From assembly GCF_000204055.1 (NCBI RefSeq), contig NW_006768776.1, positions 1,243,606 through 1,307,605 on the forward strand: a stretch of 64,000 nt of DNA, given 5' to 3'. Positions 23,281-35,309 of this stretch are shown here, in pieces; position 1 is the first letter of the stretch, and each line of letters begins with the position of its first letter. This DNA comes from Melampsora larici-populina 98AG31. Taxonomy: Eukaryota > Basidiomycota > Pucciniomycetes > Pucciniales > Melampsoraceae. The notes under the pieces were generated by a model. The model did not search any database. It had not been told where the DNA came from and saw nothing but the letters and a program-made list of their open reading frames with translations. Position numbers and translations under genes: made by a program.

Positions 23281-26200
23281 CATGCTTGTCAAAGAACTAA
23301 TGGCACAACTCCCCACTCTCTACCCTGATACTTATCGGACCATAACATTGAGCCAGCTTGTATCTTTTGCAAGCCTTTCAGCTGATTTTATGAAGCGTAA
23401 TTATCAGGTTCACGTTATAAGCGTTGTGGAAGGGCCTCTGGACCTCTTAACGTGGTGCCTTGACCTGACTCAGCTGGCGGAGACGTGGAGTAGGCTTTGG
23501 CTTTTAACTTATAAGCACCTCCCCTCTTGCCTTGTCAACACCAAGATGATACACAACTACGGAATCCCTACAACTGATCAACCACAAAGTGATGTTCTTA
23601 TCATTCCAGAAAACACATTTTACCCTCCCACCAGGCACTGTGAGAGAGACCGGCGAGAGGACCCCGGAAAGCGCTGAGTGATCATACCGATGAGTTGTCA
23701 TACCGGCCCCAGCCCCACTTTGATTGGGGTTTTTCTTGAGTACAGGTAAGTTGAGACAATGTCTTGAGTTCCAAAAGATTCCCCTGACCTAGGGCTATTG
23801 ATCACATATACTTCTTATTATGTACCATGTATAATACCCGAGATATACACATGTAGGTACCTGGCCGGACATGGTATGAATACTACATGAGCCTCGGGGA
23901 AAAAAGTTAGAAAACAGACATTTGCGCAGCCACCAGAAATGTTGGGAGTCTCAGATGTGTGACATCTGATAGCTTGTATATGTGCGCGTCTTATGCACAT
24001 GTCAACAGTCCGATACCGTCCTAGACGGTGTCAGCCTAAGTCGTAAAAGTTGTCGAGCTCAGGTGCATGATTACTCACAAAATGTGTTTATGCTCGGAAT
24101 AAGATGAGTAAACCATTGCACTTAGTTTTCAAATCTTCGTGGTAGATGAGTTGTGTCTAAGACGAGTATAATTTCTAACTGATCTGTGTTTGAAAAAACT
24201 AACAGATAGTTCTACCAAAGTGGATACCGTGAGGTAAACTGGCTTTGGGCGTGCTTGAGCAGTAGTTCAATAAAACTTGGTTTTATCAAAATGATAAAGT
24301 AGGTATAGAAGCGTTAGTCGAGTAGGCAGTACTACACGATCTTTAACGTTTCCGTAAGTCGGTGGAAGTTAGAAGTATGAAAGAGAAAAAGTGAGACAAA
24401 AACAAGAGTAAATGGATTTGAACGTAATTAAGACTCTAAAAAATATATTTAAAGATGTCTTCTTCAACAGTAACTATTGTTTTCGAGAAAAATCAGAAAT
24501 AGAAGGGGTTCTAGTAGATGTAAGTTCTCTAAATTCTAACCGAGGTAAAAATTGGTAAAAGTGGTAACGGATGCCAATTTTCTCTTAGTGCTTTGAGAGG
24601 GCTCTTTTATATCTGGTTTCTGCTTGGTAGTGATTAGTCAAGGCTAGATTGGTTTCGAACTGATCTAGTTGTTGGGGTTTGTTGCTCCCTTGGTATTTTA
24701 ACAATGTGAATTTGATTAAGGGTTAGTTTCTAGGGTCTTTTAGATGATATCATCATTTCTAAGACCCTTACTTTCCCTTTTCTCGTTTTTAATTGTTGTC
24801 TTTTTATAATTTGTACACTCTTGAAACTAGAGTGATAGAGTTGTGGGTTTTTAATGTTTTTATGCGTTATTTTGTCGATACGCTTGGGGTTCTGCTCTGC
24901 AGAACTCTCGCGGTTGACAGACGGTTTCACAAGGTGATGGTATCCAAAACCATTGTTTTGTTGGTATGATCACTCAGCGCCTTCCAGGGTCCTCCAGAGA
25001 GGCCATGCCCCTAGAGGCAAGACCTAAGCTATACCAATATATATTTGACATGGGAGGCACTAAAACTGTGAAATATTTCAACAGGTATTGTTGACGTAAG
25101 TCGTGGTCACAACTATTGGAACTCTTATCAGGCCAAGTCCCTATCTAGTATCAAGTGTTCCCAGATTGTCACTCCACCTACACACCGTGTTACATCCGCT
25201 GGTGCGAGTATCAAGAATATTACACTGTTGCAGAAGGCCAGCCAAAAGACTATTCCCCAGTAACACAACATTACTTCATGACACACCGGCTTGCCAATCA
25301 CTTCAATCACCCCCAAATGCAAGGCGTGTAGGTATCTCAACTGTTCAATTTAACATTTCAAAGTTCACACTGAGACGTTCTCCCTGTGTCACTTTAAGGT
25401 CAGCATTTACAACATCTTTTGTGTTTACAATCAAGCACATATGGACACCATTACCACCTATCCAAATTACTTCAGAGACAAAGAATCCATGTGTAGATTT
25501 AGTCCTAATGTTTGCTCACCAGGATTGTATATTCATTGTTTGATGTGATGTACAGATGTGCAAGGCGTGTGATTGAGGAGTGACACAGGCGGCACAGATA
25601 ACCAGAGATTTTTCAATACAATGGAACAACATTTAGAATGGCTTAAACACAAAGGTTCTTACTTTCAAACACACATGGGCTCCTTATGCAGTGAATTTGA
25701 ACCTACAGGCAGCCACAAGGAAGCTCAGGGTCAGTTTTGTTTCTTACAATCGGTTTCTATTTGTATCAGAGTCTGCTGACATTGATATTACCAATTAATC
25801 ATGTGTGCAGTTGTCACCAATGGCATTACCAGTGGACACTGGTGCTGCAGCATCTCTGAAGAGCAATTCCAAAACCTCAAGCCGGAAACAACAAATTACT
25901 GTGATCAGCCTCTCAACAATGTCAATGATTGATATTGCCCAGAACACCTTCAAGCACTTAAACCAATGTACAAAGTGCAACCGTGCCTTGAACAAGCCCG
26001 GCATGGATATGACACATGCTCCAATGAAGAACATATTGTGGTATATGAGGCATTCAAAGATTGGACCACCTTGTTATTTGGACTTTGTAGGAGACTGAAA
26101 GGGCCCCACACCAACCTCCATCTCAACCCCATGGCCATATTGACGGATAAGAGAAAGGAAGCTGATATGACGGAGAAAGCGCTTCTGCTGGCCAATGTGG

Positions 26201-26292
26201 AGGAACGTGAACATGAGGCAGCTTCAGATGGTGGCACAGCCAGCATGAAAAAGAAGACAGTGATTATATCACACTGTAAGACTCATCACTAG
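23281..26292 (+). pseudogene. Relic of a KDZ-associated cysteine-cluster protein (CxC5/CxC6-like), split by a MITE
   Basis: The left part (23281-23657) encodes an N-terminal segment ending TFYPPTRHCERD, like the YPP...C start of CxC5 clusters. After the MITE the right part continues with DCHSTYTPCYIRWCEYQEY and QHYFMTHRLANHFNHPQM (about 25,160-25,325). A CxC6-like region follows at about 25,840-26,090: YCPEHLQALKPMYKVQPCLE, GYDTCSNEEH, then LLFGLCRRLKGP. These clusters are linked by family to Kyakuja-Dileera-Zisupton transposases. No KDZ catalytic core is visible in the window. TGA at 25930-25932 sits just before YCPEH where relatives carry arginine, and other frame breaks occur. It is clearly non-functional. 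The family assignment rests on motif spacing recalled from these families. Confidence 0.55.
23658..24993. mobile_element. hAT-type MITE, family copy C (1,336 bp)
   Basis: It starts AGGACCCCGGAAAGCGCTG and ends with the complement. The inner ends extend the similarity to gatcatacc on both sides. The flanking 8-mers are ccggcgag and ccagagag (6 of 8 match), so an older insertion than copies A and B. Inside are only short frames without recognisable function. It interrupts the cysteine-cluster relic. Confidence 0.75.
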
Positions 26293-26510
26293 CAGCTGAT
26301 GGTATCACCTTGTGGTATCATTCTTGCATGTAAGACATTCTATACATTGGAATCAGTCACCAAAGTCAAGGTACAAGTTTGTTTCAATTAAATCATTGTA
26401 AGGGAGGAGTTATGGGGTTAGATTACAGTACATCATGGGTTTACATAGTGTTACACAAGTTGTATCATAAGGGGGATTCAGGAGCACGACTCCTCCTCCC
26501 TTTTCTTTTT

Positions 26511-26659
26511 CTCTCAAGGATTCTCTTTTCCTCCTTCTTGTTTCTCTCTAGTTTCTCATTCATAGTTTGGTGCTTTTAGGTATGACTTCTCTCAGGAGGA
26601 CTCGCTTTTCCTCCTTATTGTTTCTCTCTAGTTTCTTATTAATAGTTTGGTTTTTTAGG
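26511..26659 (+). repeat. Two tandem copies of a ~70-bp pyrimidine-rich unit
   Basis: Units 26511-26580 and 26589-26659 share gtttctctctagtttct and atagtttgg with a few substitutions. Confidence 0.6.
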
Positions 26660-27265
26660 CCTATTTCAGGAATTTAACTTGGTGATTGTCCCGACTGGCT
26701 TTGGCCGTAGAGAGCAGAGAACCTAGTGAAGGTCGAGACACATCTTGACCTTACATTTTTTTGAACAATCCCAACCATTTGGATTCGAGCAACACCAATC
26801 ATCAATTCAAATCAATTCAAACTATTTGTGGTGCAAGACTTCAAAAACTTAAAACTTAAAATTCAATTCAATTTTTTTTCCTGATCTTTCCAGTCTCTCT
26901 AGTGAAGGTTAAGACACATCTTGACCTTACACTCATCACGTTATATTTATTACGTCCACTAACAGTCTATTCTGGTGTATTCTGAGTGTGTGTTTCAGGA
27001 GTGGATCTGTGAAGTCTTCCCCAAACAATGGGCACAAGGAGCAACCTTCTAGATACGAGAATAGGTGACAAATGTCTGTGACATAGTACTGAATTGTAAT
27101 ATGTAATATGCATGTCTGCATGTGATAGCACTGCTGTGCTCTTGACCTCAGTCACTCCTCTTGACATTGTTAGAGGACACTCATCTCTTAGATCTGAGTC
27201 TCTTATATGGTAGATGATGGTTTTTGTATTCCAATTCATCCCTCTTCTATTATTAACCTTCAGGT

Positions 27266-27440
27266 GTATCAACGCGCAAACCATGCCGCTGTAAACTGGG
27301 GCAGCGCAGCGGTGGCGCGGGGGTCGCGCTGCTGCCTCAGTGTGGTGAAGAATCACTGGAGTGGTAGCGCTGCGCTGCGCAGTGTTTACTGCGCTCCGAC
27401 CCGCCGCTGTCCCAGTCATGGTACCCCAGTGGGGGTCCAG
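27266..27440. other. GC-rich island with ACTGGG(G/A)CAGCG-type inverted ends
   Basis: This is an abrupt CpG- and GC-rich stretch in AT-rich surroundings. ACTGGGGCAGCG (about 27,296) and the complement of ACTGGGACAGCGG (about 27,419) face each other. A related GC-rich stretch is at 32305-32475. It could be a small MITE or transposon end; no target duplication was found. Confidence 0.35.
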
Positions 27441-27819
27441 GGGTTGCAGTCAGACTGTATTGTACATGTAACGCAGTGCTACATACAGATGCTGACGTAT
27501 CCCTTTCAGGAAGTTCAATTTCAGCCTCCCCCACCCATCTTGGCCTCTTTCATCTTGTTCAATTGTCAATCAGGAACGGTGTCACAATGGGGCAATGCAG
27601 GATGAATGTAAGTGCATTTTAAGCTTAATCTTTCTCATCTACTTTTTGAGAAAAATGTTTACGGACGGTGTGACAGTAATTGTTGATGTCCCTCAGTCAC
27701 AGTGCGACAATCACTGCGACGTGACTTCAAGTCATTCTCAACCAATTCTTCCTAGTCAACTTTTCTTTTTTGTTTTGGTTATCTTTTTCATCAACAGTCC
27801 TCCACTTATCTTTAAAAAC

Positions 27820-30800
27820 ATGAGTTCTAGTCTTCAAATTCCACCATCCACCCCTGCTTGCGAACTGCGAGTACGCTCTCCACAGCAACTGTCACCAGGC
27901 TTTGTTCTGACCGGTTCAGATTCACAACGCAGGATCACCAGAGACCACGGATCCCCTTCATCTCGTCCTACAACTACTCCTACAATCATGTCGCCTATGA
28001 GTTCCAATTCCACTCAACCGGCATCCAAGAAACGAGGGCGGGACAAACCTGGTAGTAACAGTAGCAACCAAACTGTTAGTAAGAAAAACAAACGGGGTCC
28101 TAAAACAAAAGTGAGTTCATTTCTACCTGTCTCATATCTCCACATGACCTTTGCTCTTGGTTGATGTATCATCATTAACATCCTTGGCTGACACATGTTA
28201 GGCAACACAAGAACAAGACATACCTGAGGTAGTGGATGTAGACCAGGATTCATCTGCCAAAGAAGAAGCCGAGTCACGCCCAGGGAAGAAGGACAATGTG
28301 AAAGAACTCCTTAAGTACTTTAGAGAACCAAAGCACAAAGACGGCAAGGTAGGTTTTTCTAAGCTTTTCATTAATTTCGTTTTTATAACTACCTTTCATT
28401 TTGAATTTTCATTATATCGTTACTGACAGGACCTTTCAAACACTACTACCTGTGCAATTGGTGTGGTGAATGGTACACTTGAGGTGATAAATCAAACAAG
28501 AATCTATACGCCCATCAAGACGTCAATAAGGCCTGTCAAACTTGTCAAGGCCAAAAGAAGGCAATCAAGGCTGGTCTTCGGCTTCCTCCAACATTTCAAC
28601 AGATTCAGAAATCAAATACTACAAAGACTGCCAGTGCAAAAGCAATGCAAGCTTTCATCAATCAACCAACTTTCACCATTGAGATGCTCAATATCATATT
28701 GATGATTTGGGTCATTTGACAGGCGCTTGCCTGGAGGCAATTTTCAGATGTGATGCTGCAAAGTGCCTTCAAGCTGGCTAATCCTTCAGCCGACATGAGG
28801 TCACCAATGTGGGCAGCTCATAATGCAAAAAAAATCTACAAGGCACTTCACTCCAAAGTGTTACAAGACCTAAAGGTGGGTTTTTATATATTTTCCTTCA
28901 ATTGTCCCTGGTTTTCAATCAAGTTGCTCACGATTGTTTGGATTTCAGGATACCACCAGTCGAAATTGGCTGGTACATGACATATGGACTACGCGCGGTC
29001 ACCACTACGCGTTCATCGCATTGATTGCTTGTTACATTGATTCCAATTTCAAGTATTGCAAAGTTTTATTGACACTTAAGATGGTTTCCTGGAATCACTA
29101 TGGCATCCTTTTGGCTTGACCTGTTGCGAGGTATCTCATTTCTCATGATCTACACAAAAAGATGAGTTTTTCTTTTTTCTATCTTATCCAAATTTTGCTC
29201 AACATAGCTGAGTATTCTTGTATATCTACGTTCTTGGTCAGACCAGTGACTCTGGGTTAAACAACTTCACAATGGCCTCAGAGATGGAGGTTATGTTTGC
29301 ATCTGCTGAACCCGCGGTGAATTGGGACAGCACCCAAATGCATGCCAGATGTTATTGCCATAAGTTGGCATTGGTGGTGAAAGCTTGTCTGAAAGCCCTT
29401 TCAATCCAATCTGGCCATTCCATGCCAACCACCGATGCAAACGTTGCCATTCCGATTCCTACATTCCAGCTCAACGACGGCAAAGAAGAGCTTGATATTG
29501 AATCTGATGACAAAGATGACAAAGAACCTCCGGACAAAGGCGATCAAGGTCCTGAGGATACTGAAGATGATCTTTGTTCTTCCGTGGAATAAATATCGGC
29601 CAGACATACTGGGAATGTCTTCGCTTCAGCTATTGCAAAGGTAAGTGATACATGACCATTGCCAAATCAAATATTGACAAAGGTGTTTCAATAGGTTGAT
29701 TATGTCAGCAAGAAGATCACTGGATCCCAATCGCATTGCCAGGAGTTTGGAGGCTTTTGTAAGCAAGCTAATTTGGACCACTGGGCGCCTATCGCTGGTT
29801 ACGGTAATTGTTGGAACGTAATCTACGATTCACGAACTCGCATGTGTGCTGCACAAGATGTGAGTCATATGTATATTTCGTTTGTTTTATATGAATTTTT
29901 AAGATTACTTCTAACACATCCCTGGTGAACATCTGCTTTGACAGGTTGTTAATAAGATGCTAACCACTGATTGCAAGAAGCCGACCCAATTTTATAAGGG
30001 GACACTCATTCATGCTGATGAATGGGAAGCAATTGAGGCTCTCAACAAAATTTTAGAGGTTTGTCATTTGTTTCTTATTCTAATTTTTTCACTTGCATTT
30101 ACTTTCACTTGCATCTCATTATTAATTGTATATTGTCCCAGATATTCTCCATTGGCACCAAACACATGGAGGGTGACTTTCCCTCTGGAGCTATGGTATT
30201 TGTTGAATATAATAGAATTAAGATGGCCCTCACTGAAGCTCGAACCAAAAAAAAATGGCTCCCCTCAAAGATATGATTGGTGTGATGATAGATCAGTTAC
30301 ATATTTACCTAGACAAGGCTCTGGAATGTAAAGCGTTGATACTGGCAACAGCTTTGCACCCTTGTTATTGACTGGCCTTTTTTAACAAGTTTTATCCCAA
30401 TCATAAAGATAGCACAAGGACATTACTCACTGACACATTCACTTCTGCATTGGAATCTTCCAAACAACAACAACAACCATCTCAATCTGATACTCTGGTG
30501 GTCCCGACCGTTGAAGACGATGATGACTTCAATGACTTTACTAATAGTAATGCTGTTCAAACAGCCCAAGAAGGCAAGCTTGATTCTTATTTAGCAGGTC
30601 AACGTGAATTTGATGAAACAAAGATGGCGCTGGATTGGTGGGCGGTAAGTTTATTCCTCTTTTTCACTCGCTTTGATCTACTAACTTACCTTTTTGTGAA
30701 TACTCACAGGCAAACCAAGCTGTATTCCCAGTACTTGCCTATTTGGCAAGGGACTACCTTGCAGTTTCAGGTACAATTTGTGCAGCTAAACAAGTCTTTT

Positions 30801-30979
30801 CTGATGCAGCAGATGTCTGCTCACAAGATTGTGCCGGCCTGATTCCTTCCACGATCACCAGGTTGGTCTGTTCACGAGAGTGGACTAAGGATGGAGTTGA
30901 CCCAGGTGGTGATTATGGTAAAGCCATTAAATATGTCAATAACTACTCAGTTGAGCAGGCCAAAAAAAGAAGAGGATAA
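27820..30979 (+). pseudogene. hAT-superfamily transposase, broken by stops
   Basis: Exons can be followed along the plus strand: 27820-28110, 28202-28348, about 28430-28875, about 28,949 on, and further to 30979, with short GT-AG introns. A Ser/Pro-rich N-terminus precedes a BED-type zinc-finger segment (HYYLCNWCGEWYT, HQDVNKACQTC). The transposase core follows with HDIWTTRGHHYAFIAL, DSGLNNFTMASEME and RCYCHKLALVVKACL, then the acidic insert. The C-terminal hAT dimerisation region is LDWWAANQAVFPVLAYLARD with AKQVFSDAADVCS. In-frame stops include TGA 28480-28482, TGA 28717-28719 (WVI-stop-QALAW, arginine expected) and one near 29,117. The exon 2-3 junction also shifts frame. It is not functional as read. 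Terminal repeats of the parent element were not identified. Confidence 0.8.
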
Positions 30980-33335
30980 TTACTGGGTGGACATGCAATG
31001 AAAATGGGGTGTGATCTTATATTGCATAAGTTGCTTGCAACATTGTTGTATGTGACTCAGGATCAGACAAATGAGGTTACATAAAGTCAGGCTTTGTGAT
31101 ACAACTGTTAACATGACAAGAAAAGCATGTGATGTGACTTATTAATCACCATTGCAGAAAGCAATGCAATCTCAAGCTTTAAAATCAACGGAATTGATTG
31201 ACAAAAAAAGCTATAGACCAGGCTGGCCATTATATGTATGTACTGGAGTTTGTCAACCTTTTGTGTAGAAACAAGTGACAATACCTGAGCAGATCAGTCT
31301 GAGCCTCTGATGCTCAAGAGGTCACCACTCCCTGACTAGCTCCAATTGGCATAATGAACAAATAAGGATTTTGAAATTGGGGAAAGTTCAGTAGCTCAGA
31401 CTCAACAGATCAGGTGTTCAGGCACTTAGAGACTGTGAATAAAGGACAACCAAGAAAACCCCTTTTTCAATGAAATATTGGATTCTCTAAAAACATTCAA
31501 TGCGGAGCTGGACCGGGGGCGGGTCATGACTATGAAGAATGGGGATGTGAGAATGTTTTTTCAGTGATAGCTTATTGATGAATAATCACAGTGTGTTTGA
31601 GCTCAATCCCAAGGGGAATTGATCCTCTCCCAACTCCCTGTATGGTAAAAAGCCTTTGGCTTGGGCATCAAGCCCGTGCCCTGGGCTCTCTATTCCTTGC
31701 TTGGCTCCGTCAGACCAGGGTTTGGGGTGGGGTATCAAAATTTTTGTTTTTCTTGGAGGCCTCAAGCAGCTGTAGGTGCCTAATGAACTTGGACAAGATG
31801 AACAATGAAACACAACAAAATTATTCAGCACCTCACAGAATGACCTCACAGTCCCAGTTATAATTGATATGGTGCAGCCCAAGCAGGCTGACCAAACAAC
31901 CCCAAAGGATTTTTGAGATTCAACACTCATGAAGACCACAATTTACTGTCTAATTATAGTAGAAGAAATGGTTATGGAAGTTCCAGTGATCAAATTTGGG
32001 AGAATAGGTATGGTTGTTTCTTGTGAGTTGAGCTAGGACTCACATTGATGTGTTTTACCTCAAATCAGGGCAAGGGCCCTAAGATTGCAATGTAATGTAG
32101 AAAAAAACTATAGTAGGATAGTTAGGTACATAAGAGATGATTCAGAAATAATGAAAAGGTCCCCTATGGGGTGGACAAAAGTACAAAATAGACAGGAGAG
32201 GCAGATGGGACCAAGATTTTATATCAATTTAAAAGAATATTCAAGATAAGGATGGTAAATGGGACAATCCTAATTATACTCTGGAGGAGAGAGTTAAGAT
32301 ACAACCAACGTGCAAACACCGCCGCAGCGCGCCACATTTTGGGTCAACTGGGACAGTGCTGGGGTTTACCCCAGTGGCTACGTAGCCTCACCGCCGCGCT
32401 ATTGCAGTGCAAAAAAATTGTTCTGAGACAGCGGCGCGCTCAAATGGGGCGCAAAGCGCCGCTGTCACCCTTTTTAGAAGACCAAACAGCCCTTTAATTC
32501 AAATGCAATCCTATGACATAGAATCACAAATCCAATTGGATTGCCTGCAGAACAAGCAAACAAGGATCACATGGTCATAGTATCACACAGCAGAAATGTG
32601 ATTCAACATCATAAGCATAATTGTCTTGTGCTGGCACATAATGAAATGTGAATTAAAATGTACACATAAAGCAGAATATCAGATTGCAATGTAGTAGTAT
32701 CACTATTTTACATGATTATATTGGCCCTGGAAATTCACTGAGTTGTGGGCTTGGAAATGTAAACCACTATTGGAAGCTGACAAGTATTTGAAAAAAGTGA
32801 TAAAATGAAGTCAAGATGTGAGTCAAATTCTGTCACATGGAAATGAGGAAAAGACTTGAGGGAACCAATGATGTGAATCACAATAAAGTAGATGGTTAGT
32901 TGTCAGATCTCAAGGTTAAAATTAAGCATCATTCACAAACATTTCTTCATCATGATAAGCTTGAAACTTGTATAAGTAAAAGCATCTCTTGTCATAGAAT
33001 GCCTGTTACCTTTGTTCATAATGAAAAAGGCTTTTCAAAACCAATTCCTCTACAATCTGTTTAATAATGAATTATTGAAATCTAAATCTGAATGAATAGG
33101 TCAATGGTACTATATTGTTTCAATAAGCTTTTTGATTGAGATTGATTGTAAATCTTATCTTGAAATGATTTGAACTACAAAGAAACATCCAGCATGGAAA
33201 AACAGTCAACTTCAATGGATCATTTTGATCCATAAGTGAAGAGATCTGAAAACCCCATATGACCACCCTTAGTTTCTTTCATCAGAGGCTTTACCTTGAC
33301 TCATCATAAGATACACCTTACGTGCAAAACTCCTC
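30980..33335. other. AT-rich spacer without recognised genes
   Basis: No coherent coding exons or element ends were found, apart from the GC-rich island at 32305-32475 that resembles the one at 27266-27440 (CAACGTGCAAAC, ACTGGGACAG, GCGCCGCTGTC). Confidence 0.5.
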
Positions 33336-33555
33336 GTAGCACGTCAACGTGCACACACGACGATATTTGAACAAAAAAGTTTTGTTTTATTGAACTACAT
33401 GTGTGCACAGCAGGAAAGACCAGCATATTTGTCTCACAAAGGGCTCGCTTTCTGAGCAACTGGACAAAGGAAAAGTCTTTGGATCCGAAGACCTGTTCAA
33501 AGCTTCTATCAATCCTCTATGACTTTTTGTTTGTGTGTGCACGTTGACGTGCTAC
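33336..33555. mobile_element. Short MITE with 23-bp perfect inverted repeats
   Basis: The repeat runs 33336-33358 (starting GTAGCACGTCAACGTGC) and its exact reverse complement is 33533-33555, giving 220 bp in total. The repeat is itself partly palindromic around the ACGT cores. There is no coding content and no clear target duplication, so the superfamily is undecided. Confidence 0.7.
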
Positions 33556-34302
33556 CAAGAAATTTACAAGGTGATACTCACTTATTTTTGTTAGAGTTCA
33601 ATCTTCCTAATTCTGGTTGTTTCTGTGATCAAATTGACTGCTTCATGAGATCAAGGACAAACATCAATTTGATTCACTCAAAAAGACAGAACTAAAATTA
33701 CGAACTTGAAGATCACAAACAGAGGGTTCTTTATTTCTTCTATGATAGATTCATGAATCCTTCCTCATGGATCCAGATATATAGCTACTGCTTCTTTTAT
33801 GCCTTGAGTACAACATAAAGATGAACTATGGATGTGACTTACCTGTGATTACAGCTGATCAACTCAACTTGAAGGAATGATAATTTTGTTCAAATTGTTT
33901 GGTTTTGAGAATTCTTTTGTCATTTATTTTGAGTGCTTCGAGACAATTTAGCAAATGAACCAACCAATCAACTTTAACGTCAACCTTTACATTTTACCCA
34001 AATCGATTGAACCTCAACCACGAACTCTTGAAAGCTGCTTAACTCTACTTCATCATCAGCATCAACATCAAATCACTCAATCTAGAAGAAGAATATGAGT
34101 TTAAAGATCTTGTTTATGAGTATCCTAATGAAGTTACCATTTCACGTTTGGTTCTTTTCAATCTTTATCTTCAAAAAAACCCTTGATCGATTTTTTTTTG
34201 ATTTGTTGTTTTTTCTTCAGAAATCCCTCTGTTGATCCTGACGTGTGAAGCAACTGATCATGTTTTTTGTTGATTAGTAGGCCATGAAAAACAACTGATG
34301 AC
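33556..34302. other. AT-rich spacer without recognised genes
   Basis: No supportable gene or element was found. Confidence 0.4.
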
Positions 34303-34734
34303 TCATATCAATTTCCAAATGGCTTTCCATCCTGGACCTTGACTTTCACTTCCAGTTAAAATTATAGATGCAATTGAATCAATTCGTGGCGGTTCTTTAT
34401 CTTCATCATTTGAAGGTTCTGATGGAATATTTTGAGTTGATGCTTCAAAGATTGGATTGACTCGATTAGGATCAAATGTGTTTGATTGTTTCAAAAATGT
34501 AGTTTTTTCTTCTTCTTTTAAGGTATCGTAAAATTCCAAAACGTGAGATTGACCTGCATCGTTGTCTTGTTGATGGTTAGATCGTAATGAGACATTCTTA
34601 GTGAGTTGGATTAATAAAAAGTTTAGGGAAATCGTACAAACTAGTTTACGAAGACCGTCATGTAGTTGGACGTCCGATTGAACTCTGTTGATATAACATG
34701 ATGAGACTTCATATGATTGAATGATACTCATCAT
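34303..34734 (-). pseudogene. N-terminal fragment resembling UDP-N-acetylglucosamine pyrophosphorylase
   Basis: The minus-strand frame contains GQSHVLEFYDTLKEEEKTTF, then FDPNRVNPIFEAST, an acidic spacer, DSIASII and GWKAIWKLI before a stop. This order matches the N-terminal helical region of eukaryotic UDP-GlcNAc pyrophosphorylase (UAP1/QRI1 family: GQ.H...F...L...E...L, D..R.N.IF, W...GL). The family enzyme makes UDP-GlcNAc for chitin and glycosylation. The nucleotide-binding core (LxGGQGTR motif) that should follow is absent, so this is a truncated copy or relic. The first ~40 residues do not match well and may be non-coding. Confidence 0.55.
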
Positions 34735-35309
34735 TCTTACCTTCTCCTTTCTTTATCGCCGTTTGCAACAAAAACCGTGTTGTTTTGACTACAACCCCGA
34801 TCATCACACAGGAGGGCTGAAAGGTTTAGTCATGACGATGAATCGTGATAATTCAAAACCACATTATGTCAAAAGAAATCTGTAAGCTGAGGCGATCGTG
34901 TAGCCCATCACTCAGCCGTATCATCAATGTGAAGCGCAATAGCAGGCTGATGTGTTTGACACAGACGAGCTCTGCCTGTTGAATTGGCGGCTTTCTTGAA
35001 TGGAGACAGGTAGCTCAAAACTTTGAATTATAAGAACTGCAAGCTTCAATAAAGATCGTGACGAAGACAAAAACGATTTAGATGAACATAGCTAATTGCC
35101 TGACATGGTTGTTCAAGGGTGAAGGGAAAAAAAGTCGCAATTCAAAGGCACTAGAACAAACTTGGACGTAGATCCTAACAATATCATTGTTTAACTTTCA
35201 GAATGTAGTAGAAGCCATGTTTGTGAATGAGAATGAACAGATTCACATGCAGAAAAACGGAAAATCTAGAAACGACAGAAAAAGAGTTGGAAACAACACA
35301 GAGGACAAC
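34735..35309. other. 3' flank of secreted-protein gene 2
   Basis: From about 34,790 it matches 11,300-11,785 downstream of the paralogue. No gene. Confidence 0.6.

Larger units (their letters stand above)
26293..27819. other. Spacer with tandem duplications and a GC-rich island
   Basis: There is no gene I can support. A roughly 70-bp unit (ttttcctcctt-type, with gtttctctctagtttct) is repeated at 26511-26580 and 26589-26659. A sequence agacacatcttgaccttaca occurs at about 26,733 and 26,913. A GC-rich stretch lies at 27266-27440. Confidence 0.5.

Noticed and set aside
26328..26932. Possible solo LTR between tgtaagac and ccttaca
   Set aside because: TG...CA ends exist but no flanking duplication was found.
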